Shown here: positions 9,505 to 18,088 of the stretch, one piece after another | Layout of the letters: each line of letters starts with the position of its first letter | Numbering within the stretch: the first letter of the stretch is position 1 | DNA from: an uncultured Bdellovibrionales bacterium | Lineage (GTDB): Bacteria; Bdellovibrionota; Bdellovibrionia; Bdellovibrionales; UBA1609 | Direction of reading: 5' to 3' | DNA: 64,000 bases | NCBI GenBank assembly: GCA_903833275.1 | Contig: CAILEP010000022.1 | Coordinates: forward strand, 124,001 to 188,000 | Translations under genes and position numbers: made by a program | The notes under the pieces: model-generated | What the model was told of the DNA's origin: nothing | The model's database searches: none | What the model saw: only the letters and a program-made list of their open reading frames with translations

Positions 9505-10364
9505 TGCGAGAGTGTCTCTTCGTGGCGATAGCGCAAACTGATCGTCGGCTTAATTGTCGAATGGTACTTGCTCGCCACCTTCTCTCGCACAAGCTTCTTC
9601 ATTTCTTCAACTGAAGGCGCGCCGAACTCGAGGTTTTCGTTGATGGCTCGGGCCGTCACTCGCTGATCCGGGTGAATAACAACATCAAAGACAATCGAGT
9701 TTCTAACCGGGTGGTTACACCAATAGTAGATAAAAGCCCAATGGGCCGCGGCACCAAGCACGACAAAGATATGAAAAGTTTCGTGCGGCCCAAAGACTCC
9801 AGTTACGAGAACGGGCCAACGAGCGAAATCAAAAATCGCACCTATTGAATAAAATAGACCGCCGGCTGCAAATAGGTAGATACTTGGGTCGCGAAATTTT
9901 TTTCGAAAAAGAAGTCCAGAAATCGCACCAACCCAACCAAGAGCGAGAAATAGCCCGAAGGCCAAAGGCTCCGGAAAGCTGTTGAAAAATACCACCTCAA
10001 GAACAAGAGCGGTGATGGCCATTATCCAAACTGCGAGCAAAATCGCCCAGCGCCAGTGTTTGCGAAAAAGAATCACATGTATCGGGGTAAACGTGCCGGC
10101 AATCAAAACCCAAATACCGGCGTGATCAAGGCGCTGCAAAACTCCACGAGCTGCCCCGTCGTGATCGAGAAGATGAAACACTCCGCTCATTGAGAAAAGA
10201 AACACCAATGCAACAGAGTAGATCATTAACGCTGTCACTCGAGCTGTGTTGCCACGCCCACGGGCATATAGAAAGCCGGCGCCGATAGCCGACGCGGGGA
10301 CGGCAAGAAGGTGGCTCCAACTGCTAACGGGGTCACTAAAACCTAAAAAAGGGTCTGCAATCAT
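9501..10364 (-). CDS. Hemolysin III / YqfA family membrane protein
   Basis: A seven-helix membrane protein of the hemolysin III branch of the AdipoR/PAQR superfamily. The conserved polar residues are present: Ser and His in GVFHLLDH, the RLDHAGIWVLIAGTFTP segment, and HETFHIFVVLGAAAHW near the end; these form the zinc site in PAQR relatives. An extra soluble tail of about 65 residues, unusual for the family, follows the last helix. The gene is convergent with the ABC exporter and their stop codons share bases 9502-9503. Confidence 0.88.
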   Translation of the reverse strand: MIADPFLGFSDPVSSWSHLLAVPASAIGAGFLYARGRGNTARVTALMIYSVALVFLFSMSGVFHLLDHDGAARGVLQRLDHAGIWVLIAGTFTPIHVILFRKHWRWAILLAVWIMAITALVLEVVFFNSFPEPLAFGLFLALGWVGAISGLLFRKKFRDPSIYLFAAGGLFYSIGAIFDFARWPVLVTGVFGPHETFHIFVVLGAAAHWAFIYYWCNHPVRNSIVFDVVIHPDQRVTARAINENLEFGAPSVEEMKKLVREKVASKYHSTIKPTISLRYRHEETLSH

Positions 10365-10430
10365 AGGATGCTCACTCTAGACCTGAGCCCTTACCAAATC
10401 AAACGAAAGCACCTGAAAGGTCGGATGGGC

Positions 10431-11411
10431 CTAGCGTGCGTCGAAAACAAAATCAGCGCGGGGGCCGTATTTAGGGCTAGGCTCAATTTCAGTCTTTCGC
10501 TCAGACTCAGAAAGCTGAGTCGTGTCGATTTGCGATAAAGAAACGACTTTTTTGACTCCGCGAGATTTAAGACGAGCGATTAGGCCATCTTGATAAGCGA
10601 CGTGAAAGTCACCAACGATGATCATCAACAAAGCTTCAGGATGGCTCGAGAGGTAGCTCGACGCGCGCCAGGCCATGGTGTCGTCCCACAGGCTTTGTGC
10701 AGTGAAATAATTTTGAATCTGCTCTTCTTTGGCGTGGTCTTTCATAATTTCGCGAAACCGCTCAAAATAGCTTTGAGCGCCGCGCTCAAATTGTGGTGGC
10801 ATCATCGTTTTCTCGGCGTCAGAGAGACCGGCGAGGCCGCCCTTGGCCACTTTGCTCGATAACTCACGCGGAAAGTTCAATGCCAACGTCTGCCCATTAT
10901 GCAGGGCCGGAAACCGCACCTGAAAGCGATAGAACTCAAAGGCAAAATTCATTAGTTGCACGAGCGGTTGCATAAGAAGGCTCATGCCGCCGTCCCACTT
11001 AATTTGTTTTAAAAAAGTGGCCTCTTCGGTGCGACCGGCGACGTAATCGTCAACGTAAGCTTGGTCGGGATACGAAAAAAACTCCATGCCCACGCTGATC
11101 GCAAATGGGGCCCCTGACAATTTTACCAAGAGATCGCGTTGATTCTGGTGGTGAACTTCGTGGTCATGTAATTCTGAAGCAATTAAAACTGTGCCTGCGC
11201 CAAGGTGATTTAGAATTTCATCGGGGCCAACAACTTGCCCGGTTTGACCATCGTAAAAATTACCAGCCCAAGAGAGGCTACCCGCGCTCAAGGTGAGAAT
11301 TGCAAAAACAATCGCGAGTGGCGAAATATAACTACCGATTTGGCGTGCTCGGCGCGCCAGGCGCTTGAGCCGAAATTCGATCATGAATTTCTTTAACTTT
11401 CTTTTTAACAT
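10431..11411 (-). CDS. ChaN-like (DUF399) exported haem-binding family protein
   Basis: After a Lys/Arg-rich start and one hydrophobic segment (cleavage near LSWAG), the protein shows the ChaN/Tiki-superfamily pattern: a GTVLIASELHDHEVHH block, GMEFFSYPDQ, and the late VGDFHVAYQDG motif. ChaN of Campylobacter binds haem with such conserved His and Tyr residues. ATG 11411 follows CGGAG with 7-base spacing. This places the first 80 bases inside the end of the response-regulator gene in another frame, an unusually long overlap. Confidence 0.8.
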   Translation of the reverse strand: MLKRKLKKFMIEFRLKRLARRARQIGSYISPLAIVFAILTLSAGSLSWAGNFYDGQTGQVVGPDEILNHLGAGTVLIASELHDHEVHHQNQRDLLVKLSGAPFAISVGMEFFSYPDQAYVDDYVAGRTEEATFLKQIKWDGGMSLLMQPLVQLMNFAFEFYRFQVRFPALHNGQTLALNFPRELSSKVAKGGLAGLSDAEKTMMPPQFERGAQSYFERFREIMKDHAKEEQIQNYFTAQSLWDDTMAWRASSYLSSHPEALLMIIVGDFHVAYQDGLIARLKSRGVKKVVSLSQIDTTQLSESERKTEIEPSPKYGPRADFVFDAR

Positions 11412-11769
11412 CTTCAACTCCGAATGGTTTAACCATGTAGCCCGAAACCCCTTGCATAACGGCGCGCACAACCGATTGTTTTGCACTTTCAGTGGTCACA
11501 ATGATCACTGGGGTGTTTCTGGTTTTTAGATTTGAGCGAACTGTTTCAAGTAGTAAAAGGCCGTCAATTTTTGGCATGTTGATATCAGTAAAGACGAGAT
11601 CATACGGCTTGCCTTCATCGGCCGCCACTTTAATTTTTTCAAGCGCTACGGCCCCGTCAGCCGCTGAATCGACATTTAACAGCCCCAATTGAGTCAAGGC
11701 TGTGCGAACGAGATCACGGGTTAAGTTTGAATCATCGGCAATTAAAAATCGAGCTTCATCATGAAACAT
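11332..11769 (-). CDS. CheY-like single-domain response regulator
   Basis: A stand-alone receiver domain of 145 residues. The acidic pair is Asp12-Asp13, the phosphorylated residue is Asp62 (FTDINMPKIDG), the switch Thr is at 92-93 and the conserved Lys is Lys114 (VKPFG). A short Pro/Ala-rich tail follows. ATG 11769 has AAGGT six bases upstream; a longer frame adds no domain. There is no output domain, so it should act by protein contact, for example on a flagellar motor or a kinase. No partner kinase is next to it. Confidence 0.9.
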   Translation of the reverse strand: MFHDEARFLIADDSNLTRDLVRTALTQLGLLNVDSAADGAVALEKIKVAADEGKPYDLVFTDINMPKIDGLLLLETVRSNLKTRNTPVIIVTTESAKQSVVRAVMQGVSGYMVKPFGVEDVKKKVKEIHDRISAQAPGAPSTPNR

Positions 11770-11849
11770 GAAATACCTTGTTGGTTGATGTTGGTTTATC
11801 GTATATGCAATTCGCGCCATTGGTAAAGCTCAGAACGGGGTCTTAAGCA

Positions 11850-12911
11850 TTGCATAATAAATTCGTAGCAGTTGAGTCAGCATGGCTCGAAAAGCACTTT
11901 AAAAGCAGCATGGCTCGACCTGACGACGGCTTGATCAAACGCTGTGCTCAAAACGTATTAAAAATTTCAGACCACTACGCAGAAAAAGGCCCCCTGCGGC
12001 GCTCTATCTGGCAAAACGAAGCCTGGGTCGAGGCGTACCTGAGCTATTTTCTGCCGCTAAACTGGTTGCGATTACTAAGTATTGTCGATATCGGCGCTGA
12101 AGATGACTTTTTCTCGCAATTTGATGCTGTTATTGATTTCGGCAGCGGGCCCGGCACCTTTCACCTAGCGGCTTCAGAGCGCAACCTTGCCTTTAAGCGA
12201 TGGACTTTTATTGAAACAGCCTCCAATGCCGTTCGCGCGCACAAAGACCTCAATCAAAAGTTGGGCCTCGATAGCACGAAGCTAACCTGGCACGAATCGA
12301 TCACGTCGACTCAAGCCGAGGCGCTCTGCCGTCAAGACAATACGCTGGCGGTGTTTTCTTATGCACTCAACGAGCTCGAAACACTACCCGACTGGGCGTT
12401 TTCGGCTGATGGTCTTTTGATTCTAGAGCCCTCGACTCGTGAGCTCGGACGCGGCCTGCAGTCGTTACGAGCAAAACTGATTGAAAAGGGCTGGAGCATT
12501 TGGGCCCCGTGCACCCACGCCGAAGCTTGCCCGCTGCTGGTGCATTCTGAAAAAGATTGGTGCCACAGCCGCATTCATATCAAACAACCTGACTTTGTCG
12601 CCGCCATCGAAAATTATTTGCCTATGCGCAACGACACGGTCACCTACTCTTATCTACTCGCCTCGCGCTCCGCAAAAAATAAAAAAATCGAAACGCCGCA
12701 AGCCGCTCGGGTGATTGGCGATACGCTTTTTGAACGTGGCAAGATTCGGCAATCTATTTGCCGAGGGCCTCATCGAGAATTTTTATCTTGGCTCACACGC
12801 TATGGCGAGCCCGAGCTTATCGCCCGAGGCAGTCGAATTGAAATACCGGCAACGGCTGAAATTAAGGGCCAAGAAATTCGCATGACCCCAAAGACTGATG
12901 CCAAAAAGTAA
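11850..12911 (+). CDS. Rsm22-family ribosome assembly methyltransferase-like protein
   Basis: The family binds the small ribosomal subunit during maturation; its mitochondrial members (METTL17) hold an Fe-S cluster. Seen here: the SAM-like loop VIDFGSGPGTF, the LLILEPSTRELGR block, and the CTHAEACPLL...DWCHSR motif typical of Rsm22. Four cysteines (C-x5-C, then DWC, then ICRGPHRE) match the family's cluster-binding set. TTG 11850 is the apparent start with GGGG nine bases upstream; ATG 11910 is possible. It is divergent from the response-regulator gene with an 80-bp gap that should hold both promoters. Confidence 0.83.
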   Translation: MHNKFVAVESAWLEKHFKSSMARPDDGLIKRCAQNVLKISDHYAEKGPLRRSIWQNEAWVEAYLSYFLPLNWLRLLSIVDIGAEDDFFSQFDAVIDFGSGPGTFHLAASERNLAFKRWTFIETASNAVRAHKDLNQKLGLDSTKLTWHESITSTQAEALCRQDNTLAVFSYALNELETLPDWAFSADGLLILEPSTRELGRGLQSLRAKLIEKGWSIWAPCTHAEACPLLVHSEKDWCHSRIHIKQPDFVAAIENYLPMRNDTVTYSYLLASRSAKNKKIETPQAARVIGDTLFERGKIRQSICRGPHREFLSWLTRYGEPELIARGSRIEIPATAEIKGQEIRMTPKTDAKK

Positions 12912-12913
12912 AC

Positions 12914-13870
12914 TTAAAGATTAAAGCGCGTGCTTAACATATAAGAAGCATTCTCAAGAGCCAAATGCTCAGGCTCTAAAGTGATCGAGGGCGCGAAATA
13001 AAAATCGCGGGCGATCGCATAGCCAACGCCAATAATTTGGGTTGGGTCCACGTGCTGAAAGGCCAGAAAGTCAGATTTGTCGCGGTAGTGCGAGAAACCA
13101 AAAATGGCCAGCGAGGTGAAGGCATTGAAGTGATCATTAATTTTGTACTGAAGGGTCGGCATAATATTTATGCTCGTATCGTTTTGTCGATACTTAACAG
13201 CGTCATATTCTGAGCTCGAGTCAAAAGCCGTCTCCCACACGTTCATCGAAACGCCACCCTCAAAGCGCGACGAGGCGATCGGGTTGAGCGCCGTTAGACT
13301 GTAGGCCAACGAACCAATTTCACCGACGGCGCGATGCGAACGAAGTGTCGTCACATAAAGTGTCGCCTCCGAACTGATTTGTTTTTCGCCCATCGCAAAA
13401 GTTTTATTAAAAGACAACCGCGGGGTGCTCACCTGCAACGGCTGATCAATTTCTGATTTCTGCAAGGGCTGGGGGCGATTAATACCAGTTGAAAACGATA
13501 CGCTGTCGTTTTTGTCCATTCGATAACGGAGGCCAACGCTGCCCGAAAGACTTGTCGGTTCGACGATGCGGTTGCCACCTAAGCTTGGTCGAGAATCACC
13601 GCCTGGCTGGCTGAGGGCGGCGCCCATGTAGGTCAGCGAAAAACTTGAAGAGTATTTTGATTTTGACCCCGAGTGGGCGCGCATTTTGATATCAGTAATT
13701 TCTTTATCGAGATCGCCCTGGGCCTTGGCCTTTTCTTCTTCAACCATCCGATTGATTTTGGCCGCGTTACGCGGGGTCGGCAGCATCGGGCTGCTTTCGG
13801 TTTGAGCCTGCGCTTGTGTGCTGCCAATCAGGGCGCCCGCTAATAACAAACAAATTTTTTGCACTCTCAT
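12914..13870 (-). CDS. Outer-membrane beta-barrel-like protein, unknown function
   Basis: A signal peptide (cleavage near AQA-QT) is followed by a short charged, possibly helical segment (residues 35-65, Glu/Lys-rich) and then about 240 residues of alternating polar and nonpolar strands ending in STRFNL. A long strand-rich tail with a terminal aromatic region suggests a barrel inserted by the BAM machinery. ATG 13870 follows GGTGGGGGA; the GTG 12 bases upstream lies inside that ribosome site. No family is recognised. Confidence 0.7.
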   Translation of the reverse strand: MRVQKICLLLAGALIGSTQAQAQTESSPMLPTPRNAAKINRMVEEEKAKAQGDLDKEITDIKMRAHSGSKSKYSSSFSLTYMGAALSQPGGDSRPSLGGNRIVEPTSLSGSVGLRYRMDKNDSVSFSTGINRPQPLQKSEIDQPLQVSTPRLSFNKTFAMGEKQISSEATLYVTTLRSHRAVGEIGSLAYSLTALNPIASSRFEGGVSMNVWETAFDSSSEYDAVKYRQNDTSINIMPTLQYKINDHFNAFTSLAIFGFSHYRDKSDFLAFQHVDPTQIIGVGYAIARDFYFAPSITLEPEHLALENASYMLSTRFNL

Positions 13871-13914
13871 AATATCCCCCACCCGTTACACTGATCTCTT
13901 TTTAACTTTAAAAA

Positions 13915-14229
13915 CTATTTAACTTTTTCGATCTTTTGAATCGCACAAAAATCACGGCCATGGGCAAAACGATCGACGACAACAACGTCGTCACCTTCGC
14001 ACACCGACTGACTTCCGGGCGGAAAGGTGCGAAACCCAATCTCTTCGGCAAAAGATAAATTTTGGCAATAAAATGTGGTCACCTTGTATTCACCGCGGCC
14101 CATCGTATAAAGCGCGAGTTCGGTGTCGCTGACACCATTAAAGCCAGTAATTCGGCTGATCAAAACGCAATCATGCGCGAACGCATTCATAGAAAAAGCC
14201 GTAAATAGCGAAAGTAATAGTATTCTCAT
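13915..14229 (-). CDS. Small secreted protein resembling DUF6491
   Basis: A 104-residue exported protein with a signal peptide (cleavage near AFA-HD). The mature part has four cysteines: one at its start (HDC), one in FYCQNLSF, one in VCEGDDVVVVD and one in FCAIQKI. This order and the C-x-GD-x-V pattern resemble DUF6491, small periplasmic proteins of unknown role; the match is by eye only. ATG 14229 has AAGGGG with 7-base spacing; the TTG upstream is less likely. Confidence 0.6.
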   Translation of the reverse strand: MRILLLSLFTAFSMNAFAHDCVLISRITGFNGVSDTELALYTMGRGEYKVTTFYCQNLSFAEEIGFRTFPPGSQSVCEGDDVVVVDRFAHGRDFCAIQKIEKVK

Positions 14230-14241
14230 AACCAATCCCCT

Positions 14242-14835
14242 TTAGTTAGAATCGCCCGGCAAAAGTCGCTCGGGCAGATCAGTGAGTGTTGCGTGACCTC
14301 CGGTATCGTAGGTAATTACCCAAACGCGGTCAAACTGATCATTGGGCCAATCTGGGGGGTCATCGACCCCCAGCGCCTTGGCGATATCAACGAGCACCTT
14401 GTGCTCCCAGCAAACCCAAACGGCTTTATTGTCATAAATCGAATTTTCGAGGATTTCTGTCGCCAAAGGCTCTACCATATCGCGTTCGAAATCGGTGTTT
14501 GTTCGAACACCGATGGCCTGCGATAAAAACTGCAAGGTCTGAATGGCTCTCATCGATTTGCGCTTGGCGGTCGGCACCATGGCGAATAGGCCTACGGGCT
14601 GCCCAAAGCGAGTTAAATCGGCGCGCTTCATTAGCTGCGGCAGTGCTTTTGCACGATCCCAACCCCGATCAGAAAGATCGTCGCCATCCACTGGTTTTTC
14701 GCCATGCCGGATTAGCATAACTTGCGCCGGTCTGGCCCAGAGTTCACAGGCGCCCAATAAAACAAACATGCAAAGCATAGTCTTCAACACAGCAGACCCT
14801 GTTTTTTGAATCATTTCTCCCCCAAAATGTTTCAT
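14242..14835 (-). CDS. Exported histidine phosphatase family protein
   Basis: The phosphoglycerate-mutase-like fold is shown by the catalytic VMLIRHGEKP motif near residue 40 and a second His in CWEHKVLVDIAKALG. The preceding segment is a hydrophobic export signal. The family includes phosphatases such as SixA, Ais and phytases; substrate is open. The short LSDRGWDRAKALPQLM segment is typical of bacterial members. ATG 14814 just after GGGGGAG is an alternative start to 14835. Confidence 0.82.
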   Translation of the reverse strand: MKHFGGEMIQKTGSAVLKTMLCMFVLLGACELWARPAQVMLIRHGEKPVDGDDLSDRGWDRAKALPQLMKRADLTRFGQPVGLFAMVPTAKRKSMRAIQTLQFLSQAIGVRTNTDFERDMVEPLATEILENSIYDNKAVWVCWEHKVLVDIAKALGVDDPPDWPNDQFDRVWVITYDTGGHATLTDLPERLLPGDSN

Positions 14836-14948
14836 GACCGCTTTTAATCGGATGCGACCTAATAACTAAAGTAATAGCCGACCCGATGACAACTCAAATG
14901 TCGAAAACGTATTGCCAAAGTTACGTTGGCCAATGTAGGCAGAGCTCT

Positions 14949-15368
14949 ATGAAATCAATGCGTCATTTTGCCCCTAAAGCCTCATCTAAAATAGCCTCTA
15001 AACTCGCTCTACTCGGATTGCTACTTTTAGCAAACCCAGCGCATGCCTACTTAGCTTTTCGCCTAAGCTGCGTCAGCCGAGACGTGATGACCGTTGTGTC
15101 GGTCGATAAATCGCCCAATCCAGGCGGCAAATCACTCTATAGGGCCGAATGGGTCACCATGCTTGGCGGCTTTGACCGCGATTTTTCTAGCAAACTTGAA
15201 TTGCCCGCTGAGGCCTATCAGGCCAACTCCTACCTCGAAGGCTTTACGGTCGCTAGCCGCGACTCAAGATTAAGAATCCGTCGACTGGGCCGACACGAGG
15301 CATTTTCGGCAGACCTTGAGCTCGAAGGCCGAGTCTACCGAAACCTTTCTTGCCAACGAAATTGGTAA
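14949..15368 (+). CDS. Small secreted protein of unknown function
   Basis: An exported protein of about 139 residues. The signal peptide ends near AHAYLA. The mature part is about 105 residues, predicted mostly beta, with two cysteines (RLSCVS and LSCQRNW, second to the end) that could join the two termini. The frame continues to 14886, but the added residues lack signal character, so ATG 14949 or ATG 14958 is preferred. No ribosome site is convincing. No family recognised. Confidence 0.55.
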   Translation: MKSMRHFAPKASSKIASKLALLGLLLLANPAHAYLAFRLSCVSRDVMTVVSVDKSPNPGGKSLYRAEWVTMLGGFDRDFSSKLELPAEAYQANSYLEGFTVASRDSRLRIRRLGRHEAFSADLELEGRVYRNLSCQRNW

Positions 15369-15568
15369 AAATCGATTTTACGGCCGTAAGGTCGAGGGCA
15401 TAAGGCCTTCATTATTAACGGACATTCTTTTTTTACTGGTCGGCCCAGCCTTGGTTTTTGATAAAAGGCCACACCGAAAGTCGCGTTAACGGGCTAAGTT
15501 GCTGCATTCAGTTAGTTTTGCCCAAAGGTCGTGTTGCGTTGCGCACGTGTTATTCCGATACGTTTGAC

Positions 15569-16140
15569 GTGAAATCAAAATGGATATTTAAAACTTTAAT
15601 CATTCTCGCCGCGGCCATCGTGATTTTTGGCACGCCAAATCACGCACAGGCTGATGGAGCTGGCTCACAGCTAGGTCTTCTTTACGGTCTTCTGTTCCGG
15701 ATATGTCGAATACCAACCCGCACGACATGTTTGGCGTAAAAGGGTCTACATTTTGGAGTTCGAACTTTTCTCTCGGCGGCTATTATCTTTTATCTCGCTA
15801 TCAACAGGGCCTCGACGGCATCCCCTTCGACTATACAATCAGCGGCATCGAAGCCGCCTTTCATATGCCCAACGGCGGCGGTGATGTCTTTGTTGGTTTT
15901 CGGGGCGGGCTTACCAAAGTGCATTCGACCCCAGCGGCAGGCGTAGACTTAATTTATTCGCCGTATCACTACGGCCTTGTTGTCGGTTATGACTTTACCC
16001 TCACGGGCCCACTTACCGTCGGGTTTGAAGGTTCTTACTTACATATTGAGGGCGCCGAAACCACAGTCAACGGTACCCAATACACCGAAGCTAAATTTGG
16101 CTTGATGAATTTTTTAGTAACGCTGTCACTTCGCTTTTAA
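15569..16140 (+). pseudogene. Outer-membrane barrel protein broken by a one-base frameshift
   Basis: Two frames join to make one plausible exported barrel. The first (from GTG 15569) gives a signal peptide ending near AQADG and the start of the mature protein (SQLGLLYG). The second gives MSNTNPHDMFG and then about 140 strand-rich residues ending in LSLRF, a normal C-terminal signal for barrel insertion. The shift is near 15687-15695, where one added base would restore GL-x-SVPDMSNTN in line; the total would then be 573 bases, an exact number of codons. It may be a true pseudogene or a read error. Confidence 0.6.
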
Positions 16141-16158
16141 TAATTCTCGATCTTATAG

Positions 16159-16222
16159 GTTTCAGAAACTGTACCGCTACCGTGGGCCGCCGTCTGTGGA
16201 CTGAAACTGTTATTCTTTTTTT
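16159..16222 (+). terminator. Possible rho-independent terminator
   Basis: GTTTCAG at 16159-16165 pairs with CTGAAAC at 16201-16207 and is followed by a T-rich run (16208-16224). The loop is long (35 bases) and the T-run lies in the end of the opposite gene, so the call is weak. Confidence 0.3.
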
Positions 16223-16710
16223 TTCGAACAGAGCTGATCGACTTGGCCCATTTCGTGCCGAACATTTTCATTAAATATCAGCTCGTTGGCGAGCCAAAAA
16301 ATTTGAAATTGATCCATTTTAGCTAAGCCGCAAAAGCCACTATCGACATAACAACTAACATGCGAGTGCATGCCCACGACCTCGGCATCTACGCAGGTCA
16401 GGCCCCTTTGATTTTCAAGGCGATCAACAAGACAACTGCGAATTTTGGCAAGCACGGCCTGAACACGGTCCGAAAACTTGCTGCTATTTCTAATATACCG
16501 TCGGCAATATTTCTGGCCAAACTGCAGCAGGTAAGTGTCTTTTGCACATCCAAGCTCATTGGCTTTATAGCAATAGAAATCGCAGATCGTGCCATCAAAA
16601 GAACAGGCCTCTTGAGGGCTCGCCAGAGCCTTCGACCGCTCGGCATTGGCCGACGACCCTGCCAGAATTAATTGGCCAACCAAAAATGAAAGTAACAAAA
16701 TATTTTTCAT
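16210..16710 (-). CDS. Secreted cysteine-rich protein with stanniocalcin-like cysteine spacing
   Basis: A 166-residue exported protein (signal peptide to about residue 23) with ten cysteines at 36, 43, 47, 55, 69, 93, 106, 120, 127 and 161. Spacings in the second half match vertebrate stanniocalcin-1 as I recall it: C-x23-C, later C-x13-CY-x5-C, and about 33 residues to the last Cys. A Phe is at the tenth place after the fifth Cys in both, and CGLAK compares with CSIAK. The extra dimer cysteine of stanniocalcin is absent. This suggests the same five-disulfide fold; homology is inferred, function unknown. It ends in Lys/Glu residues encoded by an A-rich run. Confidence 0.6.
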   Translation of the reverse strand: MKNILLLSFLVGQLILAGSSANAERSKALASPQEACSFDGTICDFYCYKANELGCAKDTYLLQFGQKYCRRYIRNSSKFSDRVQAVLAKIRSCLVDRLENQRGLTCVDAEVVGMHSHVSCYVDSGFCGLAKMDQFQIFWLANELIFNENVRHEMGQVDQLCSKKKE

Positions 16711-16743
16711 ATCCGCGAATCTTGCTCCAATTATCCAATCCAG

Positions 16744-17271
16744 TTACTTGTAATTCACACAACGAAGCCATAGTTCAGTACCGGCCTTGAGCCCCGAGCC
16801 AAGTTCAAATAAAGCGGGCTGCCCTTTCTCAGTAGCGAATGACTCGAGCGGTATATGAGCAACTTCTGTTGGCATTTTTGACGAAGCGGCCATTGAGATC
16901 GACATCACGTAGTGCCGAGGTCGGGTGTCGGTCGCCAACATTTTCTGCAAAAAATTGGGGAGCCAACTCGAAATCGGTTCGTTAATGACATCCATTTCTG
17001 AAATTTGAATACTGCTGCCGTCGGCCAACCAAACCTGATGATCCATCAATGATTTGCGCGCATCTCTGGCCTCTGGATGTTTTTCTGAATCAAAAATAAA
17101 TCGCAGTAACGAAACATCCGTCTTGGCCTGCTTCGAGATTTCATGAACTTCGCAAAATAACGAGACTAACTGGGGTGTCGGGTTTTGCGCCTGGGCGCTT
17201 GGGGCTACAACCACGAACAAGGAGAAAAATGCCGGCCAAATTCGCAACCAAAGTTTCGATGGACGTCGCAC
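16744..17271 (-). CDS. Small secreted protein of unknown function
   Basis: A 175-residue exported protein from a GTG start with CGGGG seven bases upstream. The signal peptide ends near AQA-QN. There is one Cys near each end of the mature chain (SLFCEVHE and LRCVNYK), which may form a disulfide closing a beta-sandwich-like domain. It lies just upstream of the cysteine-rich gene on the same strand, with a 33-bp gap, so the two probably share a transcript. No known family is recognised. Confidence 0.6.
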   Translation of the reverse strand: MRRPSKLWLRIWPAFFSLFVVVAPSAQAQNPTPQLVSLFCEVHEISKQAKTDVSLLRFIFDSEKHPEARDARKSLMDHQVWLADGSSIQISEMDVINEPISSWLPNFLQKMLATDTRPRHYVMSISMAASSKMPTEVAHIPLESFATEKGQPALFELGSGLKAGTELWLRCVNYK

Positions 17272-17548
17272 GCAAAGACCCCGCTTTTTGAAGAGTTATC
17301 GGCAATTTACCAAATCGTGACTTTAATTTCGCCTGTTAGTTTTCTGACGGCGTGAAAGACTTTCAACATGCCCCGCCAAATCGCTAATAATGCGTTTCAT
17401 TAGTATCTTCTCATCAACTCATGGACTAGTAAAATTTGACCCGCTAATTACCTGGCCCGTATGTATGTATTCAGCGCGAGCCAGGTGCATTTGAGCCATT
17501 TGTCGACCGCTCAACCGAAGCAAAACTGACTCTAAAAAAGGAGATCCC

Positions 17549-18088
17549 ATGCCTTCAAATAAACCAAATCAAAAACCGTTTAATTTTTCAAAAATTTCAG
17601 TTTGTTTGGCGATGAGCGCCTTTATAAGCCTCGGCCATTTGATCTTGTCAGAGGCCGCTTACGCTGACGTCGATCACGCGACGACCTCGATTTTCTTTGG
17701 CATGACCACAGGGGCAGAAGATGGCGACCCGCAATCGCTAAAAAACACCATGAAAGAGATCGGCAAGAATTTTAAACTTATCGGCGGCTCGTTTTCGGAT
17801 GCCTCTCAAGCCGATGCCAACGCCGCGCGAGCGAACCGCGTTGCTGAACTATTGACTCTGGCTTTAGATAAAACTCCAGATAAAATCGACCAACTGCCGG
17901 CCTCAGAACAGGCCGATGCGCTCAAAAGATTTCAAGATGAAATCAAAAACATGATTTCGCTGGTGCGTGAATTGGCTGCCGATCTTCAAGCCAAAAAGAT
18001 GGATGCCCTCTCTGCGATCATGAGCAAAATTAAAGATGCAAAACAAAAAGGCCACGACGAATTTAAAGAAGAAGACAACGGCCATTGA
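17549..18088 (+). CDS. Cytochrome b562-like periplasmic four-helix haem protein
   Basis: After a signal peptide (to about residue 40) the mature chain is helical. The helix-1 motif TMKEIGKNFKLI matches the Met-ligand helix of E. coli cytochrome b562 (M-x2-L-x2-N-L-K-V-I), and the last helix ends with IKDAKQKGHDEF, like the His-ligand helix. Met68 and His169 would be the axial haem ligands, 101 residues apart against 95 in E. coli. AAAAAAGGAG lies just upstream of ATG. It overlaps the dihaem lipoprotein gene by four bases, which supports an electron-transfer role. Confidence 0.72.
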   Translation: MPSNKPNQKPFNFSKISVCLAMSAFISLGHLILSEAAYADVDHATTSIFFGMTTGAEDGDPQSLKNTMKEIGKNFKLIGGSFSDASQADANAARANRVAELLTLALDKTPDKIDQLPASEQADALKRFQDEIKNMISLVRELAADLQAKKMDALSAIMSKIKDAKQKGHDEFKEEDNGH

